64,000 bases of DNA from a bacterium (GTDB lineage: Bacteria; Planctomycetota; Planctomycetia; Kolteriales; Kolteriaceae), in NCBI GenBank assembly GCA_019753235.1, contig JAIELF010000032.1:1-64000 (forward strand). Direction: 5' to 3'. Each line of letters opens with the position of its first letter. Position 1 is the stretch's first letter. The translations under genes and the position numbers were made by a program. This document shows, one piece after another, positions 8,398-17,676 of the stretch. The notes beneath the pieces are model-generated. The model was not told the origin of the DNA and did no database searches. It saw only the letters and a program-made list of their open reading frames with translations.

Positions 8398-9987
8398 GTG
8401 TCCGCAAGCAGTTCATTCGATGCGATCATTGTCGGAGGAGGCCACAACGGCTTGGTTGCGGCGGGGTATCTCGCGCGGGCCGGCAAGAAGGTTCTCGTGC
8501 TCGAACGGCGAGACATCGTCGGCGGCGCGTGTGTCACTGAAGAGATCTTTCCCGGTTACAAAATTTCGACGGCCGCCTACGTCAATAGCCTGCTCCGCCC
8601 CGAGATCATTCGCGATTTCGGCCTCGAAGCACGGGGCTACGAACTCCTTCGCCGAGATCCCTCCTCGTTCAGCCCTCTTGCCGACGGCCGATACCAGATG
8701 TTCTGGGCCGACGCAAAAAAGACCCATGCGGAGATCGCGAAGTTCTCGACCCGCGACGCCGATCGCTATGCCGACTACGAAGCCGAGCTCGAACGGGTGG
8801 CGGCTCTCATGGAGCCAATGCTGATGGCGCCCGCGCCCGACCCCTTGAGCCGATCGCTGGGGGATCTTTGGAATCTCGCGAAGATGGCACTTCGTTGGCG
8901 TCCCGAGGTCGACACCATCCTTCGCCTCTTTTCGATGAGTGCCGCGGACTACATCGAACGCTGGTTCGAGTCGGAACCGCTGAAGGCTCGGCTGGCGACC
9001 GATGGCGTGATCGGCGCGTGGGCCGGCCCGCGAACGCCCGGGACCGCATACGTGCTGTTTCATCATGTCATGGGACAAGCTCATGGACAGCGCGGCGTCT
9101 GGGGATACGTTCGTGGCGGGATGGGCACCATCACGGCGGGCCTGGCCGACTATGTTCGAGAGAAACGAGGGACGATCCTCACAGAGGCGGCCGTCGCTCG
9201 TATCGACATCAAACAAGAGAAGGTGACGGGCGTCACGCTCGCCGACGGCCGATCCTTTCAAGCTCCGGTGGTGTTATCGAACCTTGATCCCAAGCAGACC
9301 TTTTTGAAGTTGATCGAGCCGACCCATGTTTCGAATGAACTCCGTCGAGATGTCGATAATGTTCGTTGTCGAAGCGGCGTCGTAAAGATCAATGTCGCGA
9401 CGAACGGCGTACCCAACTTTACGTCGCTACCATCGAATGGACCGGGCCCGCAGCATCGCGGAACAATCCACTTTGTGGAATCTATTGACGAGATCGACGC
9501 GGCCTTTGACGACGCCCGCGCCGGCCGGCCCTCCACGCGTCCTGTGGTTGAAATGTGCATTCCGAGTGTCGTTGATCCGACACTTGCTCCGCCGGGCAAA
9601 CACTTCGTTTCGCTCTTCGTTCAATATGCACCTTATCAGCGATCGGATGGCTTGGTGTGGAACAAAGAAGCAAAGGATGAGTTCGCTCGCCGAGCCTTTG
9701 CGATGATCGCGGAGAAGGCGCCCAATTGGAATGACATCGTCGATGACTACATGGTGTTGACGCCTGTGGATCTTGAAGAGCGGTTTGGCATGACCGGCGG
9801 GAACATATTTCACGGCGAAATGACGCTGGATCAACTCGCTTTTTTACGGCCGTCACGATCGCTGAACCGCTACCGCACACCGATCACGGGCCTCTATCTG
9901 TGCGGGTCGGCCGTCCACCCAGGGGGAGGCGTCATGGGGGCCCCTGGTTTTCTCGCGGCGCGAGAGGTGCTTGGACGGCGAGCGTAG
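8398..9987 (+). CDS. FAD-dependent phytoene desaturase-like oxidoreductase (PYROXD2-like)
   Basis: A flavoprotein of the CrtI/PYROXD2 group. The N-terminal dinucleotide-binding motif is VGGGHNGLVAAGYLARAG, followed by LERRDIVGGACVTEE. The C-terminal FAD motif is GLYLCGSAVHPGGGVMGAPG. The length, about 530 residues, is normal. Family members oxidise carotenoid-like or unknown polyene substrates; no other carotenoid gene is adjacent, so no substrate is assigned. An ATG at 8392 directly abuts the AAGGGG site, which is too close. The GTG at 8398 has the same site at six bases and is preferred. The gene has its own transcription unit behind the terminator at 8346. Confidence 0.85.
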   Translation: MSASSSFDAIIVGGGHNGLVAAGYLARAGKKVLVLERRDIVGGACVTEEIFPGYKISTAAYVNSLLRPEIIRDFGLEARGYELLRRDPSSFSPLADGRYQMFWADAKKTHAEIAKFSTRDADRYADYEAELERVAALMEPMLMAPAPDPLSRSLGDLWNLAKMALRWRPEVDTILRLFSMSAADYIERWFESEPLKARLATDGVIGAWAGPRTPGTAYVLFHHVMGQAHGQRGVWGYVRGGMGTITAGLADYVREKRGTILTEAAVARIDIKQEKVTGVTLADGRSFQAPVVLSNLDPKQTFLKLIEPTHVSNELRRDVDNVRCRSGVVKINVATNGVPNFTSLPSNGPGPQHRGTIHFVESIDEIDAAFDDARAGRPSTRPVVEMCIPSVVDPTLAPPGKHFVSLFVQYAPYQRSDGLVWNKEAKDEFARRAFAMIAEKAPNWNDIVDDYMVLTPVDLEERFGMTGGNIFHGEMTLDQLAFLRPSRSLNRYRTPITGLYLCGSAVHPGGGVMGAPGFLAAREVLGRRA

Positions 9988-10172
9988 AAGTTCTCTTCTA
10001 GGGCCAACCGATCACGAGGCACCTCCATAGCATAAATGAGGCAGTCGCGCGACGGTCGAAATGCTACCGGAATGACCGCAGCAAGGATGATCGATCGGTG
10101 CACGCGGAGTACCAGCGTCGTTGAACGAGTGTTCTAACTCGGGATCATGAATGGAACAAGGACTCTGGGGCG

Positions 10173-11519
10173 ATGGCGGAACCGACGATCGAAACTCCGC
10201 CGACAGTAGCGCTCACCGATCATCATTCGGATGTTGTCTGCATGGGGTGCGGATGTCTCTGTGATGATCTTTCGACCCAACAGCGCTCCGACTCTTCGAG
10301 CGACTCAGCCGATCCGGGGATGCTGACGATTCTTCCAGCGTGCTCGTTAGCCCACGAATGGTTCGCGGGACTAATGGCAGAGGACGGTCCCGCCTGCCTC
10401 GTTCGGGGGCGCCCGGTTTCGATCGAGGAAGGAACAGCCGCCGTCCGTGCCATTCTCGCCACCGCGAAACGCCCTCTCATCGCGGGTCTTTCGAATACCA
10501 GCGTCGAAGCGCAGCGTGAAGCGGTCCATCTGGCCGAGCGCTGGCGCGGGGTTTTGATGGGACATGCCTCCCCCGTCGCTGCACGGGTTCACCGGGCTGC
10601 CCAGGCCGCGGGTTTGGTCACGTCGACGCTGGGCGAAGTTCGACAAAGGGCGGATGTCGTCGTGTTGTGGAATGCCGACCCCGTGGTGACACACCCTCGT
10701 CACTTTGAACGATATAGTCTTCATCCCAAGGGTCGATTCGTCCCTCGGGGGCGGAAAGACCGGCAGCTGATCTGGATCGGTTCGACACCCTGTGCATCGA
10801 GTGAATTGGCGGACATTAAGGTCATCTTTGCGCCTGGCCGAGATGTCGAAGCGCTGAGCGTCCTTCAAGGTATCTTAAACGGTGTCGAACTCGACGAGAA
10901 AATGGTCCTTCGACAAACGGGCGTTTCCCCGGATGTTTGGCGTGATCTATCGACAACGCTTCGCCAGGCTCGCTACGGCGCCGTCTTCTACGATCCTAAT
11001 CTATCTCCCGAATCAGCGATCCATGCCGAGCATGATGCGCGGGCCCTCATGCAGTGGGTGACGCTCCTCAACGAAACAACCTCGTTCGTCTTTCATGCTC
11101 TCACCGAAGGTGGAAATGGATCGGGCCTCGAACAAGTGGTCGCCTGGACGACCGGACGCTCGGGCATTCTTGATTTTGGTTCGGGGGTTCCAACGGTCCT
11201 GACCGATGTCGACTCAGCACAAGATCTGATTTCGCGCCGATCCGTCGATGCGGCTTTGTTTGTCTCGTCGGATCCACTTCGGGAGTGGGAGCCTGCCGAA
11301 TGGCGAAGACTTGGATTCATTCCGACGGTCGTCCTTTCCAATTCTTCCACGGCCACGAGTAGCTCCGCGACCGTTTGGTTTCGCACGGCTCCTTTGAGTT
11401 ATGCCGCGGGGGGGACTGTTTTTCGCAGCGACGGTGTTGCATTGCGGGTCCGGCCCATCACGTCGTCGGCGCTTCCATCGGACGAAGAGATCCTCAGGCG
11501 ACTGGTCTGCTTGGCGTGA
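10173..11519 (+). CDS. fhcB: Formyltransferase/hydrolase complex subunit B (FwdB-like)
   Basis: Subunit B of the Fhc complex, which in bacteria with tetrahydromethanopterin (H4MPT) hydrolyses the formyl group to formate instead of reducing CO2. The protein is homologous to the molybdopterin subunit of archaeal formylmethanofuran dehydrogenase: the N-terminal VCMGCGCLCDDL is diagnostic, followed by a molybdopterin-oxidoreductase-like body (LIAGLSNTSVEAQREAV, VVVLWNADPVVTHPRH). Its 448 residues are similar to bacterial FhcB. Bacterial FhcB proteins are generally thought not to bind a functional molybdopterin. It is the first gene of fhcB-C-D, with fhcC 16 bp downstream. Confidence 0.9.
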   Translation: MAEPTIETPPTVALTDHHSDVVCMGCGCLCDDLSTQQRSDSSSDSADPGMLTILPACSLAHEWFAGLMAEDGPACLVRGRPVSIEEGTAAVRAILATAKRPLIAGLSNTSVEAQREAVHLAERWRGVLMGHASPVAARVHRAAQAAGLVTSTLGEVRQRADVVVLWNADPVVTHPRHFERYSLHPKGRFVPRGRKDRQLIWIGSTPCASSELADIKVIFAPGRDVEALSVLQGILNGVELDEKMVLRQTGVSPDVWRDLSTTLRQARYGAVFYDPNLSPESAIHAEHDARALMQWVTLLNETTSFVFHALTEGGNGSGLEQVVAWTTGRSGILDFGSGVPTVLTDVDSAQDLISRRSVDAALFVSSDPLREWEPAEWRRLGFIPTVVLSNSSTATSSSATVWFRTAPLSYAAGGTVFRSDGVALRVRPITSSALPSDEEILRRLVCLA

Positions 11520-11535
11520 AAGGGCTCCATCGAGT

Positions 11536-12363
11536 ATGGCCTTGCACTTAACAACGCGAACGCATTGGACGTTGCCGATCGATTTGTCCGGCGAACTCCC
11601 AGGGTTACTTGCTCCCTTGAGTCCTTCCGAAGTTGGCAAAAGAAAACTCCTTGTTGGACGCGAACAGGTCGATCTAGGCGAGATTTTCTCGATTTCCGGC
11701 TCGGCCGGTGATGGCGTTGTCGTCTGGGAGGGCGATCTTTCCACTGCATTCGGCATCGGTCATTTGCTCAAGGAGGGGCAAGTCACCGTGCGGGGCTCGG
11801 TCGGATCCTATTGCGGCTCTCAGATGAAAGGGGGCAGCATCGTCGTCGAAGGTTCCGCGGGCACAAGCGTCGGCGCGGCCATGGCGGGTGGAACGATTCA
11901 TGTCCTCGGATCATGCGGCAACGATGTTGGGCACGATCCCCGCCGAGGAGTCGGGATGACGGGCGGAACCATCGTCGTCGATGGGTCGGCCGGTACGCAT
12001 GTCGGTCGAACCATTCGAAGAGGAACGATCGCGGTACGCGGGTCGGTCGGCGAGGGAGCAGTGATGGACGCGATCGCGGGAACGGTCATCGTGATGGGGA
12101 AGTCTGGTCGAAACGCGGGCTCGGGCATGCGGCGTGGCTCGCTCTTCTTGCTGGATGACGCCCCCCCGGAAATCCTGCCGACGTTTCAACGAGGCCGATC
12201 GCTTAAACCATTGATACTTTCGCTGCTCTTGCCCCACTTGGCATCAATTGGTTTCAAAATCGACCCTTCGTTCGCCCATCGCGACATGCGACTTTATCAC
12301 GGCGACATGCTGTCATTGGGACTGGGCGAAATATTCTCTGTTCATCAAGGAGACGGAGAGTGA
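11536..12363 (+). CDS. fhcC: Formyltransferase/hydrolase complex subunit C
   Basis: Subunit C of the Fhc complex, a right-handed beta-helix built from glutamate-synthase alpha-like GXXGXXXG repeats. The glycine-rich repeats run through most of the protein (GSVGSYCGSQMKGGSIVVEG, GTHVGRTIRRGTIAVRG and others), which is characteristic of FwdC/FhcC. The reading frame is open from 11401, inside fhcB, but the ATG at 11536 is the sensible start, giving 275 residues. The stop overlaps the GTG start of fhcD (GTGA), so the two are translationally coupled. Confidence 0.92.
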   Translation: MALHLTTRTHWTLPIDLSGELPGLLAPLSPSEVGKRKLLVGREQVDLGEIFSISGSAGDGVVVWEGDLSTAFGIGHLLKEGQVTVRGSVGSYCGSQMKGGSIVVEGSAGTSVGAAMAGGTIHVLGSCGNDVGHDPRRGVGMTGGTIVVDGSAGTHVGRTIRRGTIAVRGSVGEGAVMDAIAGTVIVMGKSGRNAGSGMRRGSLFLLDDAPPEILPTFQRGRSLKPLILSLLLPHLASIGFKIDPSFAHRDMRLYHGDMLSLGLGEIFSVHQGDGE

Positions 12364-13259
12364 AGCTAGGCCCGACGACGATTCGCGAGAGTTTTGCCGA
12401 GGCTTTCGGCATGCGATTTACTCGCTTGATCGTGACCGCACATGATGAACATTGGCTTGAAGCTGCCGTGCGCGAAGCGACCGGGTTTGCCACGAGCGTG
12501 ATCGCCTGCGATGTCGAAGCTGCTCTCGAGCGCTGGTTGCCAACCGGGGAAACTCCGGATGGTCGACTTGGCGCTGCTATTTTGATGTTTGGATTCTCCA
12601 CCGCGTCGCTGGCCGATTCGGTGACTCGTCGAGTGGGGCAGTGCATCTTGACATGCCCAACAACTGCGGTATTCGATGGATTGCCCGATGGCACCGAACG
12701 AGTTCCCCTCGGAAAATTCCTCCGCTTTTTCGGCGACGGCTTTCAGAGAAGCAAAGTTATCGGCGATCGTCGTTTTTGGCGAGTGCCGGTGATGGACGGC
12801 GAGTTTCTTGTGGAAGAGTCCGTGGGCGTTGCCAAAGGAATTGCGGGCGGGAACATTATTCTTCAATGCATTAACTCGGAAGGTGCACTTCGAGCGGCTC
12901 GAAGCGTGGTCGATGCATTGGCCCCGATGCCTGGCGTGATTGTTCCATTTCCCGGCGGCGTGGTGCGGAGCGGAAGCAAGGTTGGCTCGAAGTATCCCAA
13001 GCTTCGCGCGTCGACCAACAATGCGTATTGCCCGACACTGGCTGGTCGCGTCCCCACCGAGCTTCATCCGAACGCGAACTGTGCCTACGAGGTTGTCATT
13101 GATGGGGTGGATGAGCCGAGCGTGGCCGGGGCGATGGCCAAGGCTGCTCGCTCGGCTGCCGGCGAAGGAGTCCTCGTCATCGAAGCCGGCAATTATGGGG
13201 GTAAGCTTGGGAAATTCCACTTCCCGCTCATCGATGTTCTCGAGCGATTCCCCGGCTGA
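12360..13259 (+). CDS. fhcD: Formylmethanofuran:H4MPT formyltransferase subunit
   Basis: This subunit moves the formyl group between formyl-H4MPT and the methanofuran analogue bound by the complex. The 299-residue protein shows the Ftr hallmarks: RESFAEAFGMRFTRLIVTA at the start, CPTTAVFDGLP, GGNIILQCINSEGALRAARS in the middle and the closing EAGNYGGKLGKFHFPL. The start GTG at 12360 overlaps the fhcC stop by four bases. The gene ends two bases before the convergent hisH stop. With fhcB and fhcC it shows H4MPT-linked C1 metabolism, probably formaldehyde or methyl-group oxidation. Confidence 0.95.
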   Translation: MKLGPTTIRESFAEAFGMRFTRLIVTAHDEHWLEAAVREATGFATSVIACDVEAALERWLPTGETPDGRLGAAILMFGFSTASLADSVTRRVGQCILTCPTTAVFDGLPDGTERVPLGKFLRFFGDGFQRSKVIGDRRFWRVPVMDGEFLVEESVGVAKGIAGGNIILQCINSEGALRAARSVVDALAPMPGVIVPFPGGVVRSGSKVGSKYPKLRASTNNAYCPTLAGRVPTELHPNANCAYEVVIDGVDEPSVAGAMAKAARSAAGEGVLVIEAGNYGGKLGKFHFPLIDVLERFPG

Positions 13260-13261
13260 AT

Positions 13262-13897
13262 CTAGACCTCTGCAAATTTCGCCAGCATGGATAGCCCCAC
13301 TTGTTGGCTCTTCTCCGGATGAAACTGACTGGCGAAGAGATGCTCTTTCCAGATCATCGACGTGAACTTGATCCCGTAATCGGTGACGGTCGCGATCACC
13401 GAAGTATCCTTCGGACGAACATAATAAGAGTGCACAAAGTAAACGCTTGGCTTGGGACCAAGATCCTCAAGGATCGGCGCGGGTCGAACTATTTCCAATT
13501 CGTTCCAACCCATGTGCGGCACCTTCAACGTTTGCCCTGGAACCTGGGACGCGCGCGATTCGAATCGAACGACATCCCCGGCGAGGATTCCTAATCCTTC
13601 GTAAAGGCCCTCTTCCTCGCTTCGATCGAACAACAATTGCAAGCCGAGACAAATACCCAACATCGGTCGGCCCTTCGCATGATAATCGCGCAAGGTGTCA
13701 TCAAGGCCGAGCTCCTTGAGCCGAGCGATCGCATCGCGAAACGCCCCCACGCCCGGCAGGATCAATCGGTCTGCGGAGAGAATCGTCGTCGGCTCCGACG
13801 TGATCACCGCCCGGTGGCCGACGTGCTCGATTGCTTTCGAGACACTTTTGAGATTACCCATGCCGTAATCAACGATGGTGATGGTATTGACGCCCAC
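13262..13897 (-). CDS. hisH: HisH, glutaminase subunit of imidazole glycerol phosphate synthase
   Basis: HisH releases ammonia from glutamine and feeds it to HisF. It is a class I glutamine amidotransferase: [11 protein letters not shown] at the N-terminus, the oxyanion segment PGVGAFRDA, the nucleophile C83 in [10 protein letters not shown] and the His/Glu pair in [11 protein letters not shown]. The 211-residue length is normal. The start is GTG with GGAG six bases upstream. hisF is not adjacent. It is convergent with fhcD, with almost no intergenic space. Confidence 0.96.
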   Translation of the reverse strand: MGVNTITIVDYGMGNLKSVSKAIEHVGHRAVITSEPTTILSADRLILPGVGAFRDAIARLKELGLDDTLRDYHAKGRPMLGICLGLQLLFDRSEEEGLYEGLGILAGDVVRFESRASQVPGQTLKVPHMGWNELEIVRPAPILEDLGPKPSVYFVHSYYVRPKDTSVIATVTDYGIKFTSMIWKEHLFASQFHPEKSQQVGLSMLAKFAEV

Positions 13898-14096
13898 GCC
13901 GTCTCCGTCTCCAAGCCCGATTCCAGGCGCTGCCGAGTTTCAAATGAAAACGCGGAACACTTGACCAACGGGGCCGACTCGTCCGCGAATCTCGGCCCCC
14001 TGCCTTCCCAGCGAGCGGCCGACGTTATCAGTTTACAGAGCTTCCCTCGCCCGGCAGGGTTCGCCTCCGAGAGGGATGTTCATCATCAATTGTTGC

Positions 14097-15038
14097 TTAC
14101 TTCCAAAGGAGGCGTTGAATGCGGTGGTTGTTCGAATCAACAACGTAGAGTCTCTCTTGAGGATCAAGGGCAAGCGCCCATGGATTCCAGAATTCCCCCA
14201 CGCCACGACCCGGTCGGCCCCACGTCCCCAGCGATTCCCCGGTCGAGTTGAATCGCTGGACCCGGCTATTGCCGTACTCGCAGACAAAGAGCGTCCCATC
14301 CTTGGCTAAAGCGAGATCGTATGGATACATCATCTCGCCGGGTGCGGACCCCGCTCGGCCAAACTGTGACAGAAACTTGCCATTGGTATCGAAGATCTGG
14401 ATCCGGTGATTGCAGGCGTCGGCAACGTACAGTCGATCATCGGGCCCAAACACCATGGCGCGAATCCGCTGAAACTGGCCAGGCTCACTCCCCAGCGACC
14501 CCCACGATGTTAAGAGTTCCGCGCCCGGCGAAATCTTCGATATGCGCTCGGCATTCTGACTCTCGGCCACATACAAGTTCCCAAGCGAATCGACCTCTAC
14601 ATCGGCCACATAACCGAACCGACCCACCAGTGAACCTGTCCCTTCGTCGCCACCGTACGTCGTCAGGAGCTCTCCCTTTCGATCGTAGACCAACACACGG
14701 TGATAGTGAGAGTCTGCGACGAGAAGCCGACCGGAATGATCGATCCCCAAACCGCTCGGTCGGCCGAACTGATGCGTCGGTGTTTGCCATTGGGTGATGG
14801 GTTCGCCATCGGGAGTAAGCCACTGAATCATCGCGCGAAAATCGACCACGGCCAATGAACCATCTCGATCGATAGCGATCGCTCGCGGCTTATTGAACTG
14901 ACCGGGCATGAGACCCTGCTCTCCGATCACCCGATCAATGAGGTCGTCCCCCGCGCGCCGACCACATCCTACCAGCGAAAGCAGCGTGAGCAGAATTCCG
15001 AGGATTGACCAACGCATGGCACCGGTTCTCTTTGGCAT
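14097..15038 (-). CDS. NHL-repeat lipoprotein (beta-propeller)
   Basis: The protein starts with a hydrophobic signal and the lipobox LVGC, so it should be lipid-anchored outside the cytoplasmic membrane. The body holds about six NHL repeats, each with the pattern G-F-x-x-P-x-x-hydrophobic followed by a YVADxxNHRIQ-like strand (for example LYVADACNHRIQIF and LYVVDSNNHRIQRL), forming a six-bladed propeller. Such propellers bind proteins or carbohydrates; no catalytic residues are evident. The start is the ATG at 15038 with GAAAGG six bases upstream, rather than the ATG at 15056. It does not form an operon with neighbours. Confidence 0.88.
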   Translation of the reverse strand: MPKRTGAMRWSILGILLTLLSLVGCGRRAGDDLIDRVIGEQGLMPGQFNKPRAIAIDRDGSLAVVDFRAMIQWLTPDGEPITQWQTPTHQFGRPSGLGIDHSGRLLVADSHYHRVLVYDRKGELLTTYGGDEGTGSLVGRFGYVADVEVDSLGNLYVAESQNAERISKISPGAELLTSWGSLGSEPGQFQRIRAMVFGPDDRLYVADACNHRIQIFDTNGKFLSQFGRAGSAPGEMMYPYDLALAKDGTLFVCEYGNSRVQRFNSTGESLGTWGRPGRGVGEFWNPWALALDPQERLYVVDSNNHRIQRLLWK

Positions 15039-15268
15039 AGATCGCCTTTCTTCCATCGCTATCGTATCAGAGGAGAGGGCCCGGCAGGATAGTCCGCTGG
15101 AGACGCCTGTATCGGAAGGTTGGTCGAAAGCGACTGCTCACTGGTCGTCCAAACGCCGGGGATTGGCTCTGCATCGGGAATGTCCCAGAACAATGACTGG
15201 CTGGGAGATGATTGTTTCCTCTTTTCCTCGAGCGGCCCTGCGAGCCGAGTTTTGAGCGGGAGAGATCG

Positions 15269-15574
15269 ATGCCGAGATTCGTTCGAGTCTGCCCTGCGGA
15301 GGAGTTGGCCGAGGGCCAGGTCCGGATGCTGGAAGCGGATGGGACCAAGTTGGCGGTCTGTCGACATCAAGGGAAAGCGTTCGCCCTGTCGAACTTCTGT
15401 CCGCATTTGACGGGTAACCTAGGGGAAGGATTTCTGGACGAGGGATTGCTGGTCTGCCCGGAGCATGGCTGGCGATTTAAACTCTCCAGCGGCCGATGCG
15501 TCAGCGTTGCGGACCGATCGGCCCACCCCTTTCCGGTTCGAGAAGAAGAAGGCTGGATTCTCGTCGGCATTTAG
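15269..15574 (+). CDS. Rieske-type [2Fe-2S] ferredoxin (NirD-like)
   Basis: A 101-residue single-domain Rieske protein. The cluster ligands are visible as FCPHLTGNL (Cys and His) and CPEHGWRF (Cys and His), the standard C-x-H...C-x2-H arrangement. Single-domain members serve as electron carriers for oxygenases or as small subunits such as NirD; no partner is encoded nearby. The ATG at 15269 follows GGGAGAG, and the longer frame from 15212 adds residues unlike the family. The next gene begins eight bases after the stop, so they probably share a message. Confidence 0.85.
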   Translation: MPRFVRVCPAEELAEGQVRMLEADGTKLAVCRHQGKAFALSNFCPHLTGNLGEGFLDEGLLVCPEHGWRFKLSSGRCVSVADRSAHPFPVREEEGWILVGI

Positions 15575-15582
15575 CAACTGTG

Positions 15583-16194
15583 ATGGAGGACATAGAATTT
15601 CCCACCATAAAAATTCAAGAGAACCATCCTCGGTCGCCGAACCGAAGCGATAGGGACCGCCTCACACTCTTGCGGAAAGACGCGGAAAGAAGAGACCGAA
15701 TGGCCGGGAGTCCGCGTTCGTTGGTTCTCGGCTTTGTCGGGGTTCGGCGCGAGTCGTCGACAACCTTTCGCGCGGGATATCTTCTTGTCACCGATTACGG
15801 TCGCCCGATCGAATTTCATTACACCGCGCCGGTCACGGTCCCTCAATCTCATCAGCTTCTTTACGGGCCTGACTTCGAACCGATTTTCTTTTCGGAGAGT
15901 CTGGCCAAGCCGATGACCGATCGGCAGTCGGCCGCTCCTCATCTCATCGTGGTGGCGTCGCCCGCGCTGCTTCGCCTTCGTCAAATGATCCCGGCGCCAG
16001 TTGTGTACGTGTTTCGGGTCAGTCCCGACGGACCTTGGGCATGCCAATCGCATCCTGAATTTGCCAAGGATCAGGGGATCTTTGAGAAGGCCGCCAGCAT
16101 GGTTCCGCCTGGCTTCGATTGGCGAGAGATCTTTGAGCGAATCGATGCTGCTCTTGCCGAGACGAAAGAGACAAGCCCACTGCTCGTCGCGTGA
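15583..16194 (+). CDS. Conserved-looking protein of unknown function behind the Rieske gene
   Basis: About 203 residues with no signal peptide. The core VLGFVGVRRESSTTFRAGYL followed by LVTDYGRPIEFHYTAPVTV and LLYGPDFEPIFF resembles a family I associate with planctomycetes, but no function is known to me. The start is uncertain: ATG at 15583 leaves an eight-base gap after the Rieske gene, while ATG at 15700 has an AAGAAGAG-like site and begins closer to the conserved core. It is convergent with the phosphorylase-family gene 19 bp downstream. Confidence 0.6.
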   Translation: MEDIEFPTIKIQENHPRSPNRSDRDRLTLLRKDAERRDRMAGSPRSLVLGFVGVRRESSTTFRAGYLLVTDYGRPIEFHYTAPVTVPQSHQLLYGPDFEPIFFSESLAKPMTDRQSAAPHLIVVASPALLRLRQMIPAPVVYVFRVSPDGPWACQSHPEFAKDQGIFEKAASMVPPGFDWREIFERIDAALAETKETSPLLVA

Positions 16195-16213
16195 ATTCAT
16201 CACCAGTAACGGA

Positions 16214-16939
16214 TCAAGAACGCTCGGTGATCCGGGCGCGAAGCTCGCGTCCCCAACTCCGCATCGCCGTCGCGACCAATTTGTTCGATCGCTCGATGGT
16301 GAGGAGTTCTCTTAGGAGCGTTGGCCGACGGATGATACGACCAAGCGCCGTCATCAATCGAGGATTGCCCGCCTCGTCGACCAGGCCGACGATCTCGGAG
16401 GGCAATGAGTCGCCGGCCCTATCCGAGACAAACCGGACGACTTGAATGGGCCGACCCGCTTCGTTGCACGCCCGCGCCACCGCCAGCGATTCCATATCGA
16501 CCGCGCGAGCCCCGGTTCGCACAAAGAGTTCGCTCTTCTGAGTGGCTTGGAGAATGATCCGATCTGTCTGCAACAGGGACGTTTTTGGGGAAGTTTCTTC
16601 GAACCAAGGATGCTTCTCGGTGAGAGTGATCTCTCCCTGATGTTCGTCGATGACTCGGAAAGGAACGACCTTGGTGGCAAGTGGAAGGGCCGGGTCCAGG
16701 CCGCCGGCGATTCCGACCATGATGACGCAAGCGGGGTCGATATGTTCGAAAGCCCATTTCATCGCCCGTCGAGCGCGTGATGGACCCATCCCCATCTGCA
16801 TGAGGACGACGGTCTTTCCGCCCAAGCGGTTGACTTGAAGACGATAGTCTTCGTGCCGACGCCCGCTGGGCCCGATCCCTTCGGCAATCGACGAAAACTC
16901 AGAAACAATCGCCGTCACGATGAGAAGGTCGACTTGCAT
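16214..16939 (-). CDS. Nucleoside phosphorylase/nucleosidase family protein
   Basis: A member of the PNP/UDP phosphorylase-MTA/SAH nucleosidase superfamily. The N-terminal LLIVTAIVSEFSSIAEGI corresponds to the first strand, VGIAGGLDPALPLATKVV to the glycine-rich substrate loop, and the key RAVDMESLAVARAC to the ribose-binding Met-Glu pair. The substrate is undecided; MTA/SAH nucleosidase, futalosine hydrolase and hopanoid-type (HpnG) phosphorylase are all possible. The open frame extends to 17134, but I take the ATG at 16939, giving 241 residues, the normal size. It lies 218 bp downstream of sixA on the same strand. Confidence 0.8.
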   Translation of the reverse strand: MQVDLLIVTAIVSEFSSIAEGIGPSGRRHEDYRLQVNRLGGKTVVLMQMGMGPSRARRAMKWAFEHIDPACVIMVGIAGGLDPALPLATKVVPFRVIDEHQGEITLTEKHPWFEETSPKTSLLQTDRIILQATQKSELFVRTGARAVDMESLAVARACNEAGRPIQVVRFVSDRAGDSLPSEIVGLVDEAGNPRLMTALGRIIRRPTLLRELLTIERSNKLVATAMRSWGRELRARITERS

Positions 16940-17157
16940 GAGGTTTGCAAACTCCTGATCGATGGGCTCGCGAGCGATGTTCCGATGAATGATGTACGCG
17001 CCGAAGACATGGTCGACCATGGAAGCAACAATGCAGACTCGCCCATCATGTTCTGCCTCTTTGCCTCCGTGTCGAGCGGCTCTTGTTCTTTGGATCATCG
17101 AATTCACGAAAGCCGAAGGGCGATCGGCAAGCACGCGAACGCTTCATTCATCCATTG

Positions 17158-17664
17158 CTAATCGAGAGGACGCAAGGAGTCGGGAGAAGCGAGCCAGACA
17201 AGCGTCCCGCGGGTCGACTCGATCTCTGACCAATGGACGATACTCAGATCGACTCGCGCGATCCCCGCCGTCGGAAGCGGAATCGGAACCGGAGCGGCAG
17301 GGCTAATCAATCGACCAACCAGTTCCTCGACCCCAGGATTGTGTCCCACGAGAAGCAGCGTCTCTGCTTCTTCTTGACGGGCGAGCAAGGAAAGAAGCAT
17401 ACCCGTCGTCGCTTCGTAGATCGATTCGTCGAAGATCACCGGCACGTCGCGCTTGAGTTTCTGCAAAAGCCCTTCGACGGTCTGTCGCGTTCGAACAGAT
17501 GGGGAACAGAGAATCCGGTCAGGAAAGAGTTCGAGTTTCCTCAACGACTTGCCTGTCACGAGAGCATCGCGGTGGCCACGCTCACTGAGAGGGCGGTGAA
17601 TGTCCGTCCCATCGGGGGCAGACGCCTCGGCTTTGGCATGTCGCAAGATGATCAGCGTCTTCAC
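17158..17664 (-). CDS. sixA: SixA-type phosphohistidine phosphatase
   Basis: A small histidine phosphatase of 168 residues. The catalytic motif is ILRHAKAE near the N-terminus (His10-like RHG/RHA motif), with the second catalytic His in LLLVGHNPGVEEL. SixA removes phosphate from His of HPt domains or of PtsH-type proteins. The start is GTG with GAGGAGG six bases upstream. It follows the 2-hydroxyacid dehydrogenase by 12 bases on the same strand, so the two are probably co-transcribed. No phosphorelay gene is adjacent, so the target is unknown. Confidence 0.9.
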   Translation of the reverse strand: MKTLIILRHAKAEASAPDGTDIHRPLSERGHRDALVTGKSLRKLELFPDRILCSPSVRTRQTVEGLLQKLKRDVPVIFDESIYEATTGMLLSLLARQEEAETLLLVGHNPGVEELVGRLISPAAPVPIPLPTAGIARVDLSIVHWSEIESTRGTLVWLASPDSLRPLD

Positions 17665-17676
17665 GGAGATCCTCCT

